A stretch of 64,000 nucleotides of DNA from DATJLY01 sp035604615 (GCA_035604615.1 DATNID010000029.1:1-64000), one strand, 5' to 3'; counted from the stretch's first letter, positions 40,844 through 49,994 are shown. Notes: generated by a model not told the origin, from the letters alone. Numbers and translations are program-made.

Positions 40844-41614
40844 CTACGTCGCCCGCGCCATGCGAATGGGGTTGACCGGGCCGTTGGGCGACAGGCCGGC
40901 ATAGCCTTCGACCAGGTCGAGATCGATGATCAGGGCGACGCCGAGACGGGCGAAGTCGTGGTCGCGCTCGACCTGCGCCATCGCGTCGTAGATCTGCCGC
41001 CGCGCCGCGTCGCTGTCGTCGATCCGGGCGCGGCCCTGGAAATTGTAGGTCGCCTTCGAGTCCTCGTCGCGATACATCAGCGCCACTTTCGGGTTCTTGC
41101 GGATCGACCGCAGCATCTTGCCGTCCGCGTTGCGCACCCAGATCGCGAGCTGCGTGTCGCTGAACGCCTGGGTCGAGCCGCGGAACGTGACGTTGGGCTG
41201 GCCCGCTTCGTCGACATAGCTGATGACGATGGGATGCCGCTCCTTGAGCGCGTTGCCGATGCGCGCCTTGAGATCGGACGGCAGCCTGAGCGCGGCCGGC
41301 AGCCGCGGCGCGCCCGGCAGCATCTGCTGCTGGAGGAGCGCGATCTTGCCGCCCTTCACCTGCACCGTGAGGATGAGCCTGGCGCCGTTCGGCAAAGTGC
41401 CGACCGCCTGCACCGCGTCGCCCTTGTCCTCCTGGGTCCAGCCCGCGTCGCCATAAGCGGCGGCGGACGCGGCGAAGCGCGCGAGGACGGCGTCCCTGCC
41501 CTTGAGATCGACATTGAGCGCCTGAAAGCCCGCATCTTGCGCCAGCAGATCGGCGGCCGCGCCGCTCTTGAGGCTCGACAGGAATTGCGCGACGAGTTCG
41601 GTCTGCTGCGACAT
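40844..41614 (-). CDS. NTF2-like domain fused to a pyridoxamine-phosphate-oxidase-like flavin domain
   Basis: The product has 256 residues. Residues 1-105 look like a SnoaL/NTF2-type cone (LVAQFLSSLKSG, FAASAAAYGDAGW, TVQVKGGKI). Residues 120-256 have the FMN/F420 split-barrel pattern (PIVISYVDEAGQPNVTFRGSTQ, LAIWVRNADGKML, RKNPKVALMYRDE). A fusion of a small-molecule-binding cone with a flavin-dependent reductase is unusual; the substrate is unknown. It is convergent with the ABC operon. Confidence 0.72.
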   Translation of the reverse strand: MSQQTELVAQFLSSLKSGAAADLLAQDAGFQALNVDLKGRDAVLARFAASAAAYGDAGWTQEDKGDAVQAVGTLPNGARLILTVQVKGGKIALLQQQMLPGAPRLPAALRLPSDLKARIGNALKERHPIVISYVDEAGQPNVTFRGSTQAFSDTQLAIWVRNADGKMLRSIRKNPKVALMYRDEDSKATYNFQGRARIDDSDAARRQIYDAMAQVERDHDFARLGVALIIDLDLVEGYAGLSPNGPVNPIRMARAT

Positions 41615-41656
41615 GACGCAACCCCCATTCCTCTATCGCCACGATAAGGCGCCGTC

Positions 41657-41848
41657 ATGCGCCCGGTCAAACGCGGCGTTTACGGGCGGAAGCTCGCGAT
41701 CGCCGCTCTCCTGGTGGCGTTCACATCCGCGGTTCGCGCGGATTCAAGGCGAGGGCGACCGAAGCCTCGGGCGAACCGCCAATCGCGTGCGTCTTCGACG
41801 ACGCTGCGCGTAGTCGAAGACGCACTGCGGCTCCGCCTGAACACCTAG
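41657..41848 (+). pseudogene. Possible truncated gene start with signal peptide
   Basis: A 63-codon reading frame starts MRPVKRGVYGRKLAIAALLV and looks like a signal peptide followed by a signal-peptidase-like ADS. After about residue 33 the frame runs into repeat-like sequence (41788-41824) and the product makes no sense. It may be the start of an exported protein gene cut off by rearrangement, but chance cannot be excluded. Confidence 0.25.
41788..41824. repeat. Short hairpin related to family B
   Basis: TGCGTCTTCGAC (41788-41799) and GTCGAAGACGCA (41813-41824) are perfect 12-base arms around a 13-base loop. The arms are a one-base variant of the outer arms of the family B repeats (CTTCGAC against GTCGAAG). 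Confidence 0.7.
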
Positions 41849-41892
41849 GCGGCCTCTACTTCACATATTCGTCGGTGAAGATGCCGTCATAG
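41848..41892 (-). pseudogene. Relic: 3' end of an NMT1-type binding-protein gene
   Basis: These 45 bases match 46071-46115, the end of an intact binding-protein gene, at 42 positions, including the last codons (DGIFTDEYVK then TAG) and eight bases beyond the stop. No more of the gene remains upstream, where the MFS gene ends at 41897. It is thus a deletion or recombination scar of a third tandem-type binding protein. Confidence 0.7.
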
Positions 41893-41896
41893 TATA

Positions 41897-43150
41897 TCAG
41901 GCCGCCGCCTTTTCCGCGCGCGCGGCCGGCGCGTGACGGTGGTTCGCCGGATAGGGATAGGACCCCAAGAGCGCGAAGATCACGATCGAGATGACGGTTA
42001 TGACTTCGAAGATCTGAAAGGCCGGTCCGTAGCTGTGATAGAGGTCGAAGGATTTCGTGCTGATGAGCGGACCGATGCCGGTGCAGAACTGAAAGATGCC
42101 GAACATCGTGCCCATGATCCGGCCATAGGACTTCAGGCCGAAATAGCGGCTGACGAAGAAGCCCATGAGATCGACCTCGGCCCCGTTGGCGAAGCCGCAC
42201 AGCATCGCGCCGACGATTTGCGCAGGTTCCGGCAAGCCGCTGCCGAAAAGCGCCACGCCGAGAATGAGGAGCGCAAAGAACCCGATCGCGACATAGGGCC
42301 CATGGACGCGGTCGAGGAGCCAGCCGGAGAAAAGACGCCCGACCACCGCGGCAATGCCCGAAGCGGAGAGCACCGTCGTCGCCGCCTGGAGGCTCACGCC
42401 GCGGTCCATCAGCATCGCGACGATCTGGGTGAGCGTGCCATTCAGCACGATGATGCCGAGGCAGAACGCCAGCGCCATGCCCCAGAAGCGCCATGTGCGC
42501 GTCAGCGCATCGCGCAAGGTGACGCCCGGCAGATCCGGTTCCGCGAGATGCGGCAATTGAGCGCGCTCGCCGGCATCGGGCTCGCGCACGAGGAGCGTGA
42601 CGGGAATGCCGGCCAGCACCAGGATGACGCCGCCCACGCCGATATAGGCGCTGCGCCAATCGAGATGGCTGATGAGAAAGGCGGCGATCGGCGGAATGAC
42701 GGCGGTGCCGAGTCCCACGCCGGACAGCGCGATGCCCAAGGCCAAGCCGCGATTGCGGTCGAACCAGCGCGTGACGACGAACGCGTAGGCGGGCGGCGAG
42801 TTGCCGGAGGAGCCGAAGCTCCGGACCATGAACAGCGAATAGATGACGAGGGGCGCGGCGCTCATCAGCGATTGCATCGCCGTCGTCACGGCGAACACCA
42901 CGATACCCGCGAGGATGACGGGCCGCGCGCCGAACCGGTCGAGGAGCAAGCCCGCAACAGGCAAGAGGCAGGCGCCGAATGCACCCGAAACCGCCAAGGC
43001 GCCGGCGAGGTCGCTGCGGCCGATATGAAGCGCATCGGCCACCGGCTTCAAGAACACGCTGAAGGTCCAGATATTGATGGGCCCGCCGCTACACACGAGA
43101 CCGCCGACGCAGGCGGCGACGATCCACCACGGATTGCGCATGCGAAGCAT
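41897..43150 (-). CDS. MFS transporter (monocarboxylate type)
   Basis: The product has 417 residues with 12 membrane segments and the same carrier signatures as the gene at 14809 (WFDRNRGLALGIALSGVGLG, DRVHGPYVA, FVSRYFGL). It probably carries a carboxylate. The start at 43150 precedes two helices and a WW-type N-terminus shared with the paralogue (NPWWIVAA). It lies 34 bases downstream of the amidohydrolase gene on the same strand, so it may import that enzyme's substrate. Confidence 0.83.
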   Translation of the reverse strand: MLRMRNPWWIVAACVGGLVCSGGPINIWTFSVFLKPVADALHIGRSDLAGALAVSGAFGACLLPVAGLLLDRFGARPVILAGIVVFAVTTAMQSLMSAAPLVIYSLFMVRSFGSSGNSPPAYAFVVTRWFDRNRGLALGIALSGVGLGTAVIPPIAAFLISHLDWRSAYIGVGGVILVLAGIPVTLLVREPDAGERAQLPHLAEPDLPGVTLRDALTRTWRFWGMALAFCLGIIVLNGTLTQIVAMLMDRGVSLQAATTVLSASGIAAVVGRLFSGWLLDRVHGPYVAIGFFALLILGVALFGSGLPEPAQIVGAMLCGFANGAEVDLMGFFVSRYFGLKSYGRIMGTMFGIFQFCTGIGPLISTKSFDLYHSYGPAFQIFEVITVISIVIFALLGSYPYPANHRHAPAARAEKAAA

Positions 43151-43184
43151 CGGCGCCTCCTCGCGCGATTTTATGGACGGGCGG

Positions 43185-44345
43185 TCACGGCGCGCCGAAG
43201 AACCGCACCGGATTGTCCCACATCATCTTCCGCACCGCCTCGGCGCCCAGCGCGTTCTGCCACGCCAAGACGCGGTCCGCCGATTCCGGGAAGCGGGACT
43301 CGGCGTGCGGGTAGTCGGACCCGAACATGAGCACATGGTCGCCCATGAGCTCGTTGAAGATGCGGGCCATATCGGAGCCCTCGTGGAGCTCGATCGAGGC
43401 GAAGAAACGCCCGCTTGTGAGGTACTCGCTGATCTTGTGCTTAAGCTCGGCGGTGGAGCCCATGTAGATCATCTGATCGTCCATGCGCCGCGACCAGAAC
43501 GGGACCCATCCGAACCCCGATTCGAGCACGCCGTAGCGCAACTCCGGATAGCGGTCCATCAAGCCGCCGCCGATGAAGGAAGCAACGGCCCGCATCGCCG
43601 CCCAGGGATGGCTCGCGCAGCGTCCGATGAAGGGGTTGTCCCAGAGGTCGCGATAGCCGGGGTAGCCGGTCGCGAAGCTGTGGTGGATCACGCACAGCCC
43701 CTTGTCCTGCGCCGCCTCCCAGATGGGGTGCAGGTCGGGATGATCCAGCGGATAATCGAGCGGCAGGCTCGGATGGACCGCCACCACCCAAGGCCTGCCG
43801 GCCCATCGGCGGATCTCCGCCACCGACTTCTCGACCGACAACGGCGTCACTGTCAGGCTCGACTTCAAGCGGCGCGGATCGGTGCCGCAAAACGCATCGA
43901 GATAGCGGTGATGCGCAGAGATGAACTCCATCTCGATGTCCGGATCGGGATGGCCGGGCCCGCCATTGCTGACGATGAAATGCACGTCGCTGCCCTCGCG
44001 GTCCATGTCGCTGAGGCGCGCAGCCGCATTCTCGTCGTCGGTGCCGCTCGTGGGAAAGGTCACCCCCATGAACTTCTGGTGTCTGCGTTCCGCATTCTCC
44101 CGCGGCGCGGCCTCGCCCAGGATGCGCGGCTTGGACGAGCCCCAGCCTTTGATCGTGGCGAAGCGGTAAGCGTGCCGATAGGGCGCTTCGCGCACCTCTC
44201 CGGCGAGCCCGATCTTGATGGGCTCCCGGCGACTTTCAAGGTCGGGAAGGGCTTCGAGCACTTTCGCCGACAAGTGTGGCCGGATCGTTTCAGCCGACGG
44301 CCGCACGTGGGTATCGGCATCGAAAATCCTGAGACCGTTGCGCAT
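43185..44345 (-). CDS. Amidohydrolase-2 (ACMSD-like) family metal-dependent decarboxylase/hydrolase
   Basis: The product has 386 residues and a TIM-barrel amidohydrolase pattern: FDADTHVRPS near the N-terminus (metal motif HxH variant DTH), CVIHHSFATGY in the middle and FGSDYPHAESRF (catalytic Asp) near the end. Relatives decarboxylate aromatic or muconate-semialdehyde acids. ATG 44345 has GGGAGAG 9 bases upstream; a TTG at 44363 is the only longer option. It is probably co-transcribed with the MFS gene. Confidence 0.82.
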   Translation of the reverse strand: MRNGLRIFDADTHVRPSAETIRPHLSAKVLEALPDLESRREPIKIGLAGEVREAPYRHAYRFATIKGWGSSKPRILGEAAPRENAERRHQKFMGVTFPTSGTDDENAAARLSDMDREGSDVHFIVSNGGPGHPDPDIEMEFISAHHRYLDAFCGTDPRRLKSSLTVTPLSVEKSVAEIRRWAGRPWVVAVHPSLPLDYPLDHPDLHPIWEAAQDKGLCVIHHSFATGYPGYRDLWDNPFIGRCASHPWAAMRAVASFIGGGLMDRYPELRYGVLESGFGWVPFWSRRMDDQMIYMGSTAELKHKISEYLTSGRFFASIELHEGSDMARIFNELMGDHVLMFGSDYPHAESRFPESADRVLAWQNALGAEAVRKMMWDNPVRFFGAP

Positions 44346-44363
44346 CTCTTCACGCTCTCCCAA

Positions 44364-44638
44364 AGAGTTTGAAGAAAAGACAGAATACCACGGTGGCGGT
44401 GATCACGACCGATCCATATTTGGCAGCGTGTGTCCGCTTCCCCGTATGTCGCGACCAGAAGCAGATAGTCGGTTTCCGGCCGGTTTGCGGCCATGCCAGT
44501 CCTTCAGCCGAGCGGACCGATGTCTCCGAAGCGGACATGCTGGCCAGAGAGGCTATCGACGCAATTTAGTTGGAAACCTGCCGTTCATTCGCCCCGATGT
44601 GAACGGCGAGGTCGTGCCATGAGCCGGCATAGGTTCGG
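44364..44638. other. Non-coding gap, nothing recognised
   Basis: These 275 bases lie between the amidohydrolase gene and a binding-protein relic. Short reading frames on both strands lack ribosome sites and family resemblance. Base composition is lower in G+C than the genes around it. The part next to 44364 should hold the amidohydrolase promoter. Confidence 0.5.
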
Positions 44639-44743
44639 CTATTCGGCCACCTCGTCGGCGGTAGCAAGGAGCGATGGTGCGATGGTGACGCCGAGCGCCT
44701 TGGCGGTCTTTGGGTTTCTCGCGAAGTCTCCGATCGCACCAGC
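44639..44743 (-). pseudogene. Relic: C-terminus of a PF04392-type ABC substrate-binding protein
   Basis: Read on the minus strand, the bases encode 34 residues ending NPKTAKALGVTI, APSLLATADEVAE, then a stop. This is the recognisable C-terminal end of the ABC_sub_bind family, in which a KTAKALG-type helix ends the protein. An in-frame stop closes the frame upstream (44744-44746), and no further homologous sequence is visible. It is a truncated gene remnant next to the DctP gene. Confidence 0.7.
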
Positions 44744-44762
44744 CTAGATTAGCCTCTCTGTT

Positions 44763-45782
44763 CTATTTCGCGTGCGCCTTTGCAGAGTCGGTCACGACCT
44801 TGTAGGCGGCGGCGAGCTGTGGCTTCGGCTTCGAGATGTCCTGGCCGACGCTCGCGAGCGTCACCATTGCCGCCGATTGCTCGTCCGGCGGCAGGCTGAT
44901 GAGCTCGCCACCTTGTGTCACCCAATCCTTGGTTGCCTTTTCCAGGAAATCCACGGCGAATTTGTAGTTCTGGCGCGCCATCGCGGCGCCATCCTTGTCG
45001 ATGACAACCTGGAGGTCCTTGGGCAGGCTCGCGTACCATTTCTGGCTGACCTCGGCGATGAGGAAAATGAAGGGCTGGCCGGTGTCGGTCACGTATTTCG
45101 CCGCGTCGACGTAATGCATCGTCGTGTAGACCGGCATGCCGGCAAGCGCTCCATCGATGGCGCCTTGTTGGATCGCGGGAAGAACGTCGCCCAGGGTCAT
45201 CGCCACTGGCGTCGCCCCCAGCCGCTCAAGCGATACTTTCTGGAAATCGGACGTGAAGACGCGGATCTTCTTGCCTTTCAAATCGGCGAGATGCCGGATA
45301 GGCGCTCTCGAGACGATCGAGGAAGGCGTCGCGATGAAAAGCCCCACGCCATGCAATCCCTTGTTGGCGCCGAGGCCGAGCATTAGTTTCTGCACCGCCG
45401 GGTCTGCGGCAACGGCTTCCGCTTGCGACATGGAGCTGACGAGTGCGGGCGCGGTGAGCACCTCGAACCGCTCGTCGATCCCGACACAGAATTCGGGCGG
45501 GAGCGCCACGGCTTGGATCGATCCGAACTGCACGCCTTCGATCTGCCGCGGGATCGAGCCGAGTTGGCTCGCGGGGTAGACCTCGCCCTTGATGCGGCCA
45601 TGCGAGTCCTTCTCGACGGCGGCGGCGAATATCTGCGCGTAATGGTGCAGGGTGTCATTGATGGTAGGGACAGAGACCTTCATCACGATGGCCTGGTCGT
45701 CTGCCTTTGCCGCGCCGGACAGGACGGCGAGCGACGCCACGAACGCGCACGCAGCCCACGCCACAGGATGTACGATGCGCAT
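44763..45782 (-). CDS. TRAP transporter solute-binding protein (DctP family)
   Basis: The product has 339 residues: a signal peptide (to AKA-DDQ), then the TRAP binding-protein fold with FAAAVEKDSHGRIKGEVYPASQLG, DLKGKKIRVFTSDFQ and the conserved Arg region that binds a carboxylate. ATG 45782 has AAGGAG 8 bases upstream. The DctQ and DctM membrane genes are not in the window, so this is an orphan. The ligand is probably an organic acid. Confidence 0.85.
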   Translation of the reverse strand: MRIVHPVAWAACAFVASLAVLSGAAKADDQAIVMKVSVPTINDTLHHYAQIFAAAVEKDSHGRIKGEVYPASQLGSIPRQIEGVQFGSIQAVALPPEFCVGIDERFEVLTAPALVSSMSQAEAVAADPAVQKLMLGLGANKGLHGVGLFIATPSSIVSRAPIRHLADLKGKKIRVFTSDFQKVSLERLGATPVAMTLGDVLPAIQQGAIDGALAGMPVYTTMHYVDAAKYVTDTGQPFIFLIAEVSQKWYASLPKDLQVVIDKDGAAMARQNYKFAVDFLEKATKDWVTQGGELISLPPDEQSAAMVTLASVGQDISKPKPQLAAAYKVVTDSAKAHAK

Positions 45783-46078
45783 GTCGGTTCTCCTTGATGT
45801 ATTCACTCGTGATCCCCCGGATGATCTCCGATCTGGCGTGAATGTTGTCACTCTTCGGACCTTCCCGCAATCCACCCCCGAGGTGCGGACGGCTGCCGGC
45901 ACCTCGCGCAGTTCGATCGGTGGTTGAGAGGGCTGTTCTCGCTAAGGCGTGCCGGTGGCGCTCAGCGCATTCGTCTCATTTGGTTCAACAACGGCGGTCC
46001 GGCCCATGCGACTTGGCGTCCGCTGTTTATTCAGCGCCGGACATCGCCGCGACAGGGTGCTTTGCGCCGCGGCGGCCT

Positions 46079-47080
46079 CTACTTCACATACTCGTCGGTG
46101 AAGAGCCCGTCATAGGAGCCGAGCCGCTCCTCCGGCTTCATCAGGCCCGCCTCGATGTTGAGCGTCTCGGCGTTGGCGAGCGCGGCGCGGGCGGGCGCGG
46201 GCGGAACCGGCGTCACGCGCTTGACCGCGTCGAAGGCGGCGGCGACGAGCTTGGGCTCGAGCGTCGGGAAACGCTTGGCGAGAAGCGCCAGCGCCTCGGC
46301 GGGATGGTCGTGGACGAAGGCGGCGCCGTCGGCGAGCGCGCGGCCGACGCCCTGGCACAGCCATTTGCGCTCGACGCAGGTCTCGGGCCGCACCACCACC
46401 ATCGTCTGGTTGAACGGCAGCATGTCGGGCGGGTCGCCGTCGAGGCCGCTCGCGATCGTCACCGCCTCGCCCGCCAGCACCGGCTCCAGGGGCCACGGGA
46501 ACGACATGGCGAAGCCGTCGATCTGCTTGGCCTCGAAGGCCGCGAGCATGGCGTTGGGCTGCATCGGCGCGATGCGGATGTCGTCGGGATCGAGCCCGCC
46601 GCGGTGCGCGACGAGAAGGACATAGGCGTGGATGATCGAGTTGATCGAATCGACCGCCATGGTGCGGCCTTTCAAGGCCCGGGCGCGCTGCTCGAGCGGC
46701 GCCTTCGGATCGAAGCCCGCGGCCTCGGCCAGGTCCTTCCTCAGCACCGCCGCGACGAAGAGCCGGTCCTGCATCGCGCCGATCGCCAGAAGCTTCTGCC
46801 CGTGCGCCACGGCGCGGGTCAGGGTCGTGGGCGACGCGTCTCCGGCATCGGCGCTCCCCGAAATCACCGCGTTGGCCGAGCCGACCCCGGCGATCAGCAC
46901 GCTCTTCATCGCGAGCCCGTGCTTCGCCCAGAGGCCGAGATCGTCGGCCAGATAATGCAGCGCGAAGCTCAGGCTGAACGCCGGCACCGCCAGCGTCGCC
47001 TCGTGCAGCCCCTGCTGCGCCGATGCCGCCGGCGCCGCGATGAGCAGCGCCCAAAAAACGCGTCGCGCCAAACCGATCAT
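46079..47080 (-). CDS. NMT1-type ABC substrate-binding protein, second of a tandem pair
   Basis: The product has 333 residues: a signal peptide, LADDLGLWAKHGLAMKSVLI, LKGRTMAVDSINSIIHAYVL and a C-terminal GLFTDEYVK. It is clearly a paralogue of the gene upstream (47077-48084), sharing motifs throughout. Its ATG overlaps the upstream stop as ATGA, so both are translated from one transcript. No membrane genes accompany the pair. Its last 45 bases have a second, orphan copy at 41848-41892. Confidence 0.82.
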   Translation of the reverse strand: MIGLARRVFWALLIAAPAASAQQGLHEATLAVPAFSLSFALHYLADDLGLWAKHGLAMKSVLIAGVGSANAVISGSADAGDASPTTLTRAVAHGQKLLAIGAMQDRLFVAAVLRKDLAEAAGFDPKAPLEQRARALKGRTMAVDSINSIIHAYVLLVAHRGGLDPDDIRIAPMQPNAMLAAFEAKQIDGFAMSFPWPLEPVLAGEAVTIASGLDGDPPDMLPFNQTMVVVRPETCVERKWLCQGVGRALADGAAFVHDHPAEALALLAKRFPTLEPKLVAAAFDAVKRVTPVPPAPARAALANAETLNIEAGLMKPEERLGSYDGLFTDEYVK

Positions 47081-48084
47081 TTTGCGTACACGTCGGTGAA
47101 GATCGCGTTGTAGGATTTGAGCTTCTCGTCCGGCTTCATCAGGCCCGCGTCGATGTTGTAGATGTCGGCGTTCTCGAGCGCCGCCTTGGTCGGCACCGGC
47201 GGATTCGGCGTCACGCTCCGCACCTCGTCGAACGCGCGCGCCAAAAGCTTGGGATCGAGCGTCGAGAAACGCTTCTGCATCAGCGCCAGCGCGTCCGCCG
47301 GGTGATCGTGGATGTAGTCGTCGGCCTCGGCGATCGATTTGACCAGCCCGGCGCAGACCGATTTGTCCTTGTCGCACACGTCCGGCCTCACCACCAGGAT
47401 GTTGTGCGCGAACGGCACCATGTCGGCGGGATCGCCGGCCGGCCCGCTCGCGATGGTCACCGCCTCGCCCTTCAACACGGGCTCCAGAGGCCACGGCAGC
47501 GACATGGCGAAGCCGTCGATTTGGTGCGCTTCGAACGCGGCGAGCATGCTGTTGGGCTGCATCGGCGTGACGCGGATGTCGTCGGGGTCGACGCCCGCGC
47601 GGTGCGCCAGCACCAGCACGTAGGCGTGAATGATCGAGTTGATCGACTCGACCGCGATGGTCTTGCCCTTGAGGATGGCGGCGCGCTTTTCGAGCGGTGC
47701 CTTGGGATCGAAACCCGCAGCCTCGGCGACATCCTTGCGCATCACCAGCTCGACCACGAGCCGGTCGAGCATCTCGGCGATGGCGAGCACCTTCTGGCCG
47801 CGCGCCGCCGCCCGCGTCAACGTGATGGCCGAGGCCTGGGTCACCTCGGCGCTGCCGGCGATGACTGCGTTCATCGATCCCACCCCGGCGATCTGCACGC
47901 TCTTGACGGCGAGTCCGTGCTTCGCCCACAGGCCGAGATCGTCGGCGAGATAGCCCAGAACAAAGGTGAGGCTGTAGGCCGGCACCGCCATGGTGACGTC
48001 CTTGAGGGCCGGCTGCGCCGAAACGGGCGCGCACAGGACGCCCAGCATGCCAAGCGCCAACCCGATCGCGCCGCCGATCCGCAT
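47077..48084 (-). CDS. NMT1-type ABC substrate-binding protein, first of a tandem pair
   Basis: The product has 335 residues: a signal peptide (to VSA-QPA), YLADDLGLWAKHGLAVKSVQ, LKGKTIAVESINSIIHAYVL and PWPLEPVLKGEAVTIASG. ATG 48084 has AAGGGA upstream. It starts a two-gene transcript with its paralogue. The pair probably arose by tandem duplication and may bind different but related ligands. Confidence 0.82.
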   Translation of the reverse strand: MRIGGAIGLALGMLGVLCAPVSAQPALKDVTMAVPAYSLTFVLGYLADDLGLWAKHGLAVKSVQIAGVGSMNAVIAGSAEVTQASAITLTRAAARGQKVLAIAEMLDRLVVELVMRKDVAEAAGFDPKAPLEKRAAILKGKTIAVESINSIIHAYVLVLAHRAGVDPDDIRVTPMQPNSMLAAFEAHQIDGFAMSLPWPLEPVLKGEAVTIASGPAGDPADMVPFAHNILVVRPDVCDKDKSVCAGLVKSIAEADDYIHDHPADALALMQKRFSTLDPKLLARAFDEVRSVTPNPPVPTKAALENADIYNIDAGLMKPDEKLKSYNAIFTDVYAK

Positions 48085-48249
48085 CGCTCGTGTCCCTTCA
48101 TCCGCCCGCGGGCGATGATGCGGCTGGCGCCCGGTCACCGCAAGCGCCGAGGGCGAGGCGCTTGATCACGGCGCAACTTTGCTGAAATGATTGTCGCCTC
48201 GGGGCCATGGTCGTGGCCGGACCCAAGGATGGAACCCAAGGATAGAACA

Positions 48250-49059
48250 ATGAGCGAACTCGACGACACGCTGCGCGACCTGGTGCTCGCCAACCGCATC
48301 CTCGCGCATGAGGGGGTGGTCGATGCCTATGGCCATGTCAGCGTCCGCAATCCGAACGATCCCGGGCGCTATTTCATCTCGGTTTCGCGCAGCCCCGAGC
48401 TGGTGACGCACGAGGACATCGTCGAATGCTCGCTCGACGGCCGCCCGGTGCGGTCCGAGAGCCGGCCGCTCTATCTCGAGCGCTTCATCCACGGCGCCAT
48501 CTACGAGGCCCGGCCCGAGGTGATGGGGGTGGTGCACAGCCACGCGCTCGAAGTGCTGCCCTTCAGCATCAGCCCTACGCCGCTCCGGCCGGTGCTGCAT
48601 TCGGCCGGACCCTTGGGCCACCGCATCCCGGTGTGGGACATCGCCGACCGGTTCGGCGACACCACGCTCCTGGTCGTCAACATGGCGCACGGGCGAGACC
48701 TCGCCGAGCGCCTCGGCTTCGACCGCGTCGTGCTGATGCGCGGGCATGGCTTCGCCGCCGCCGGCCGTTCGGTGCGGGAGGTGGTGCGGCTCGCCGTCAA
48801 CATGCCGCGCAACGCCCGCGTGCTGCTCGACGCGATCCGGCTGGGCGGGCCGGTCAAGGGCTTGTCGCCGGGCGAGATCGATCGGCGGCTGGAGATGCGG
48901 CCCGACGGCGCCGAGTTCTTCCGCGCCTGGGAGTATTGGGCCAAGCGCGCCGGCTGTGCCGAGCTCCTGGGCGATGCGCCGCGCAGCGTCGCGGTGAGCA
49001 AGCCCGCGCCCAAGGCGCCGCCGCCCAAGAAGAAGGCGGCGAAGAAGGGAAGGCGCTAG
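48250..49059 (+). CDS. Class II aldolase/adducin-family protein with Lys-rich tail
   Basis: The product has 269 residues. The aldolase fold is shown by VVHSHALEV, LERFIHGAIYEARPE and LMRGHGFAAAG. It is a paralogue of the protein at 10278. The last 25 residues are a Pro/Lys tail (PPPKKKAAKKGRR) of a kind added to some proteins for nucleic-acid or membrane contact, though it may be neutral. ATG 48250 has AAGGA 9 bases upstream. Neighbours suggest cleavage of a hydroxy-keto acid in an aromatic pathway. Confidence 0.82.
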   Translation: MSELDDTLRDLVLANRILAHEGVVDAYGHVSVRNPNDPGRYFISVSRSPELVTHEDIVECSLDGRPVRSESRPLYLERFIHGAIYEARPEVMGVVHSHALEVLPFSISPTPLRPVLHSAGPLGHRIPVWDIADRFGDTTLLVVNMAHGRDLAERLGFDRVVLMRGHGFAAAGRSVREVVRLAVNMPRNARVLLDAIRLGGPVKGLSPGEIDRRLEMRPDGAEFFRAWEYWAKRAGCAELLGDAPRSVAVSKPAPKAPPPKKKAAKKGRR

Positions 49060-49994
49060 GCCCGGGCCGGTTCCTTGGCGGCGCGCCTCGGCGCGGGTCT
49101 GGCGGCGCGTTCGATCGCGCCCACCGCGGCATAACGCTCGAGATCGCGGAAGCTCGCCCAGTAGTCGTAGGAGTCGCGAATGGGCTCGAACAGGCGCGGC
49201 CGGCGCGCCTCGAGCTCGGGAAACTCCTCCATGCCGAAGCTGTATTCCAGCGTCAGCCCGTCGGGCTCGAGGAAATAGAGGAACATGCTGCCCGAGGGCG
49301 GGTGGCGGCCCGGCCCGTAGACGACGCGTACGCCGTTCTTGGCGAAGCGCGCGATGGCGCGGCCGATATCGTCGACCTCGGTCACCATGAAATTGACGTG
49401 ATGGAGCTGCGGCGCGGCGGCCTTCACCAGCGCGACGCCGTGATGGAAGGGGCTGGGGTGACAGCGCATGAAGCAGGCCTGCCCGTCGATCTGATCCGAG
49501 ACCTTGAAGCCGAGCACGCCGGTGTAGAAATCGCTCGCCCCGGCAAGGTCCGCCACCTTGAACACCACGTGGCCGATGCGCTGTATCTTGGCGAGGCGGG
49601 GCACATAGGGATCGCTGAACTCGCGCATCGCGCCGTAGAACTCGAAGGTGGCGCCGGTGAACGGCTCGACGATGCGGAAGGCGCGGTCGATGTGGAGCGC
49701 GGCGCATTCGCCCGGCGCGAGCTCGGCCACCTCCAGCCCCTCGGCCGCGAAGTGCCGCGCGGCGTCCTCGACCGAAGCGGGGGTTTCGAGCTCGAAGCCG
49801 ATGCGCTTCAGCCCCGGCTCAGTCCCGTGGTAGAGCGCGATCGCGTGGTGCTCGAAGCCGCAGCGGAAGAACGCCTCGCCATGGGCGCCCTCGCCGCTCG
49901 GCTGCAGCCCGAGCTGGCCTTCATAGAAGGTGCGGGCGCGGGCGAGATCGCTCACGTTGAGCGCGACATATCCGAGTTTGCGGTAGCGCGGCAC
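49056..49994 (-). CDS. VOC-family extradiol dioxygenase-like protein
   Basis: The product has 312 residues with two glyoxalase/VOC modules: YRKLGYVALNVSDL... and IQRIGHVVFKVADLAGASDFY. The C-terminal module has HHVNF, GPGRHPPSGSMFLYFLEPDG and LEYSF, matching the His-His-Glu iron site and the conserved P-x-G-x-x-x-EY block of extradiol dioxygenases. GTG 49994 has AGGGAGGAG upstream; the ATG 27 bases before lacks one. It is convergent with the aldolase (4-base overlap). Confidence 0.83.
   Translation of the reverse strand: MPRYRKLGYVALNVSDLARARTFYEGQLGLQPSGEGAHGEAFFRCGFEHHAIALYHGTEPGLKRIGFELETPASVEDAARHFAAEGLEVAELAPGECAALHIDRAFRIVEPFTGATFEFYGAMREFSDPYVPRLAKIQRIGHVVFKVADLAGASDFYTGVLGFKVSDQIDGQACFMRCHPSPFHHGVALVKAAAPQLHHVNFMVTEVDDIGRAIARFAKNGVRVVYGPGRHPPSGSMFLYFLEPDGLTLEYSFGMEEFPELEARRPRLFEPIRDSYDYWASFRDLERYAAVGAIERAARPAPRRAAKEPARA

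Noticed and set aside
44350..44747. Small open frames (62 to 84 codons) in the amidohydrolase-DctP gap
   Set aside because: They have no ribosome sites, no codon bias and no resemblance to families. Only the minus-strand relic at 44639 is recognisable.
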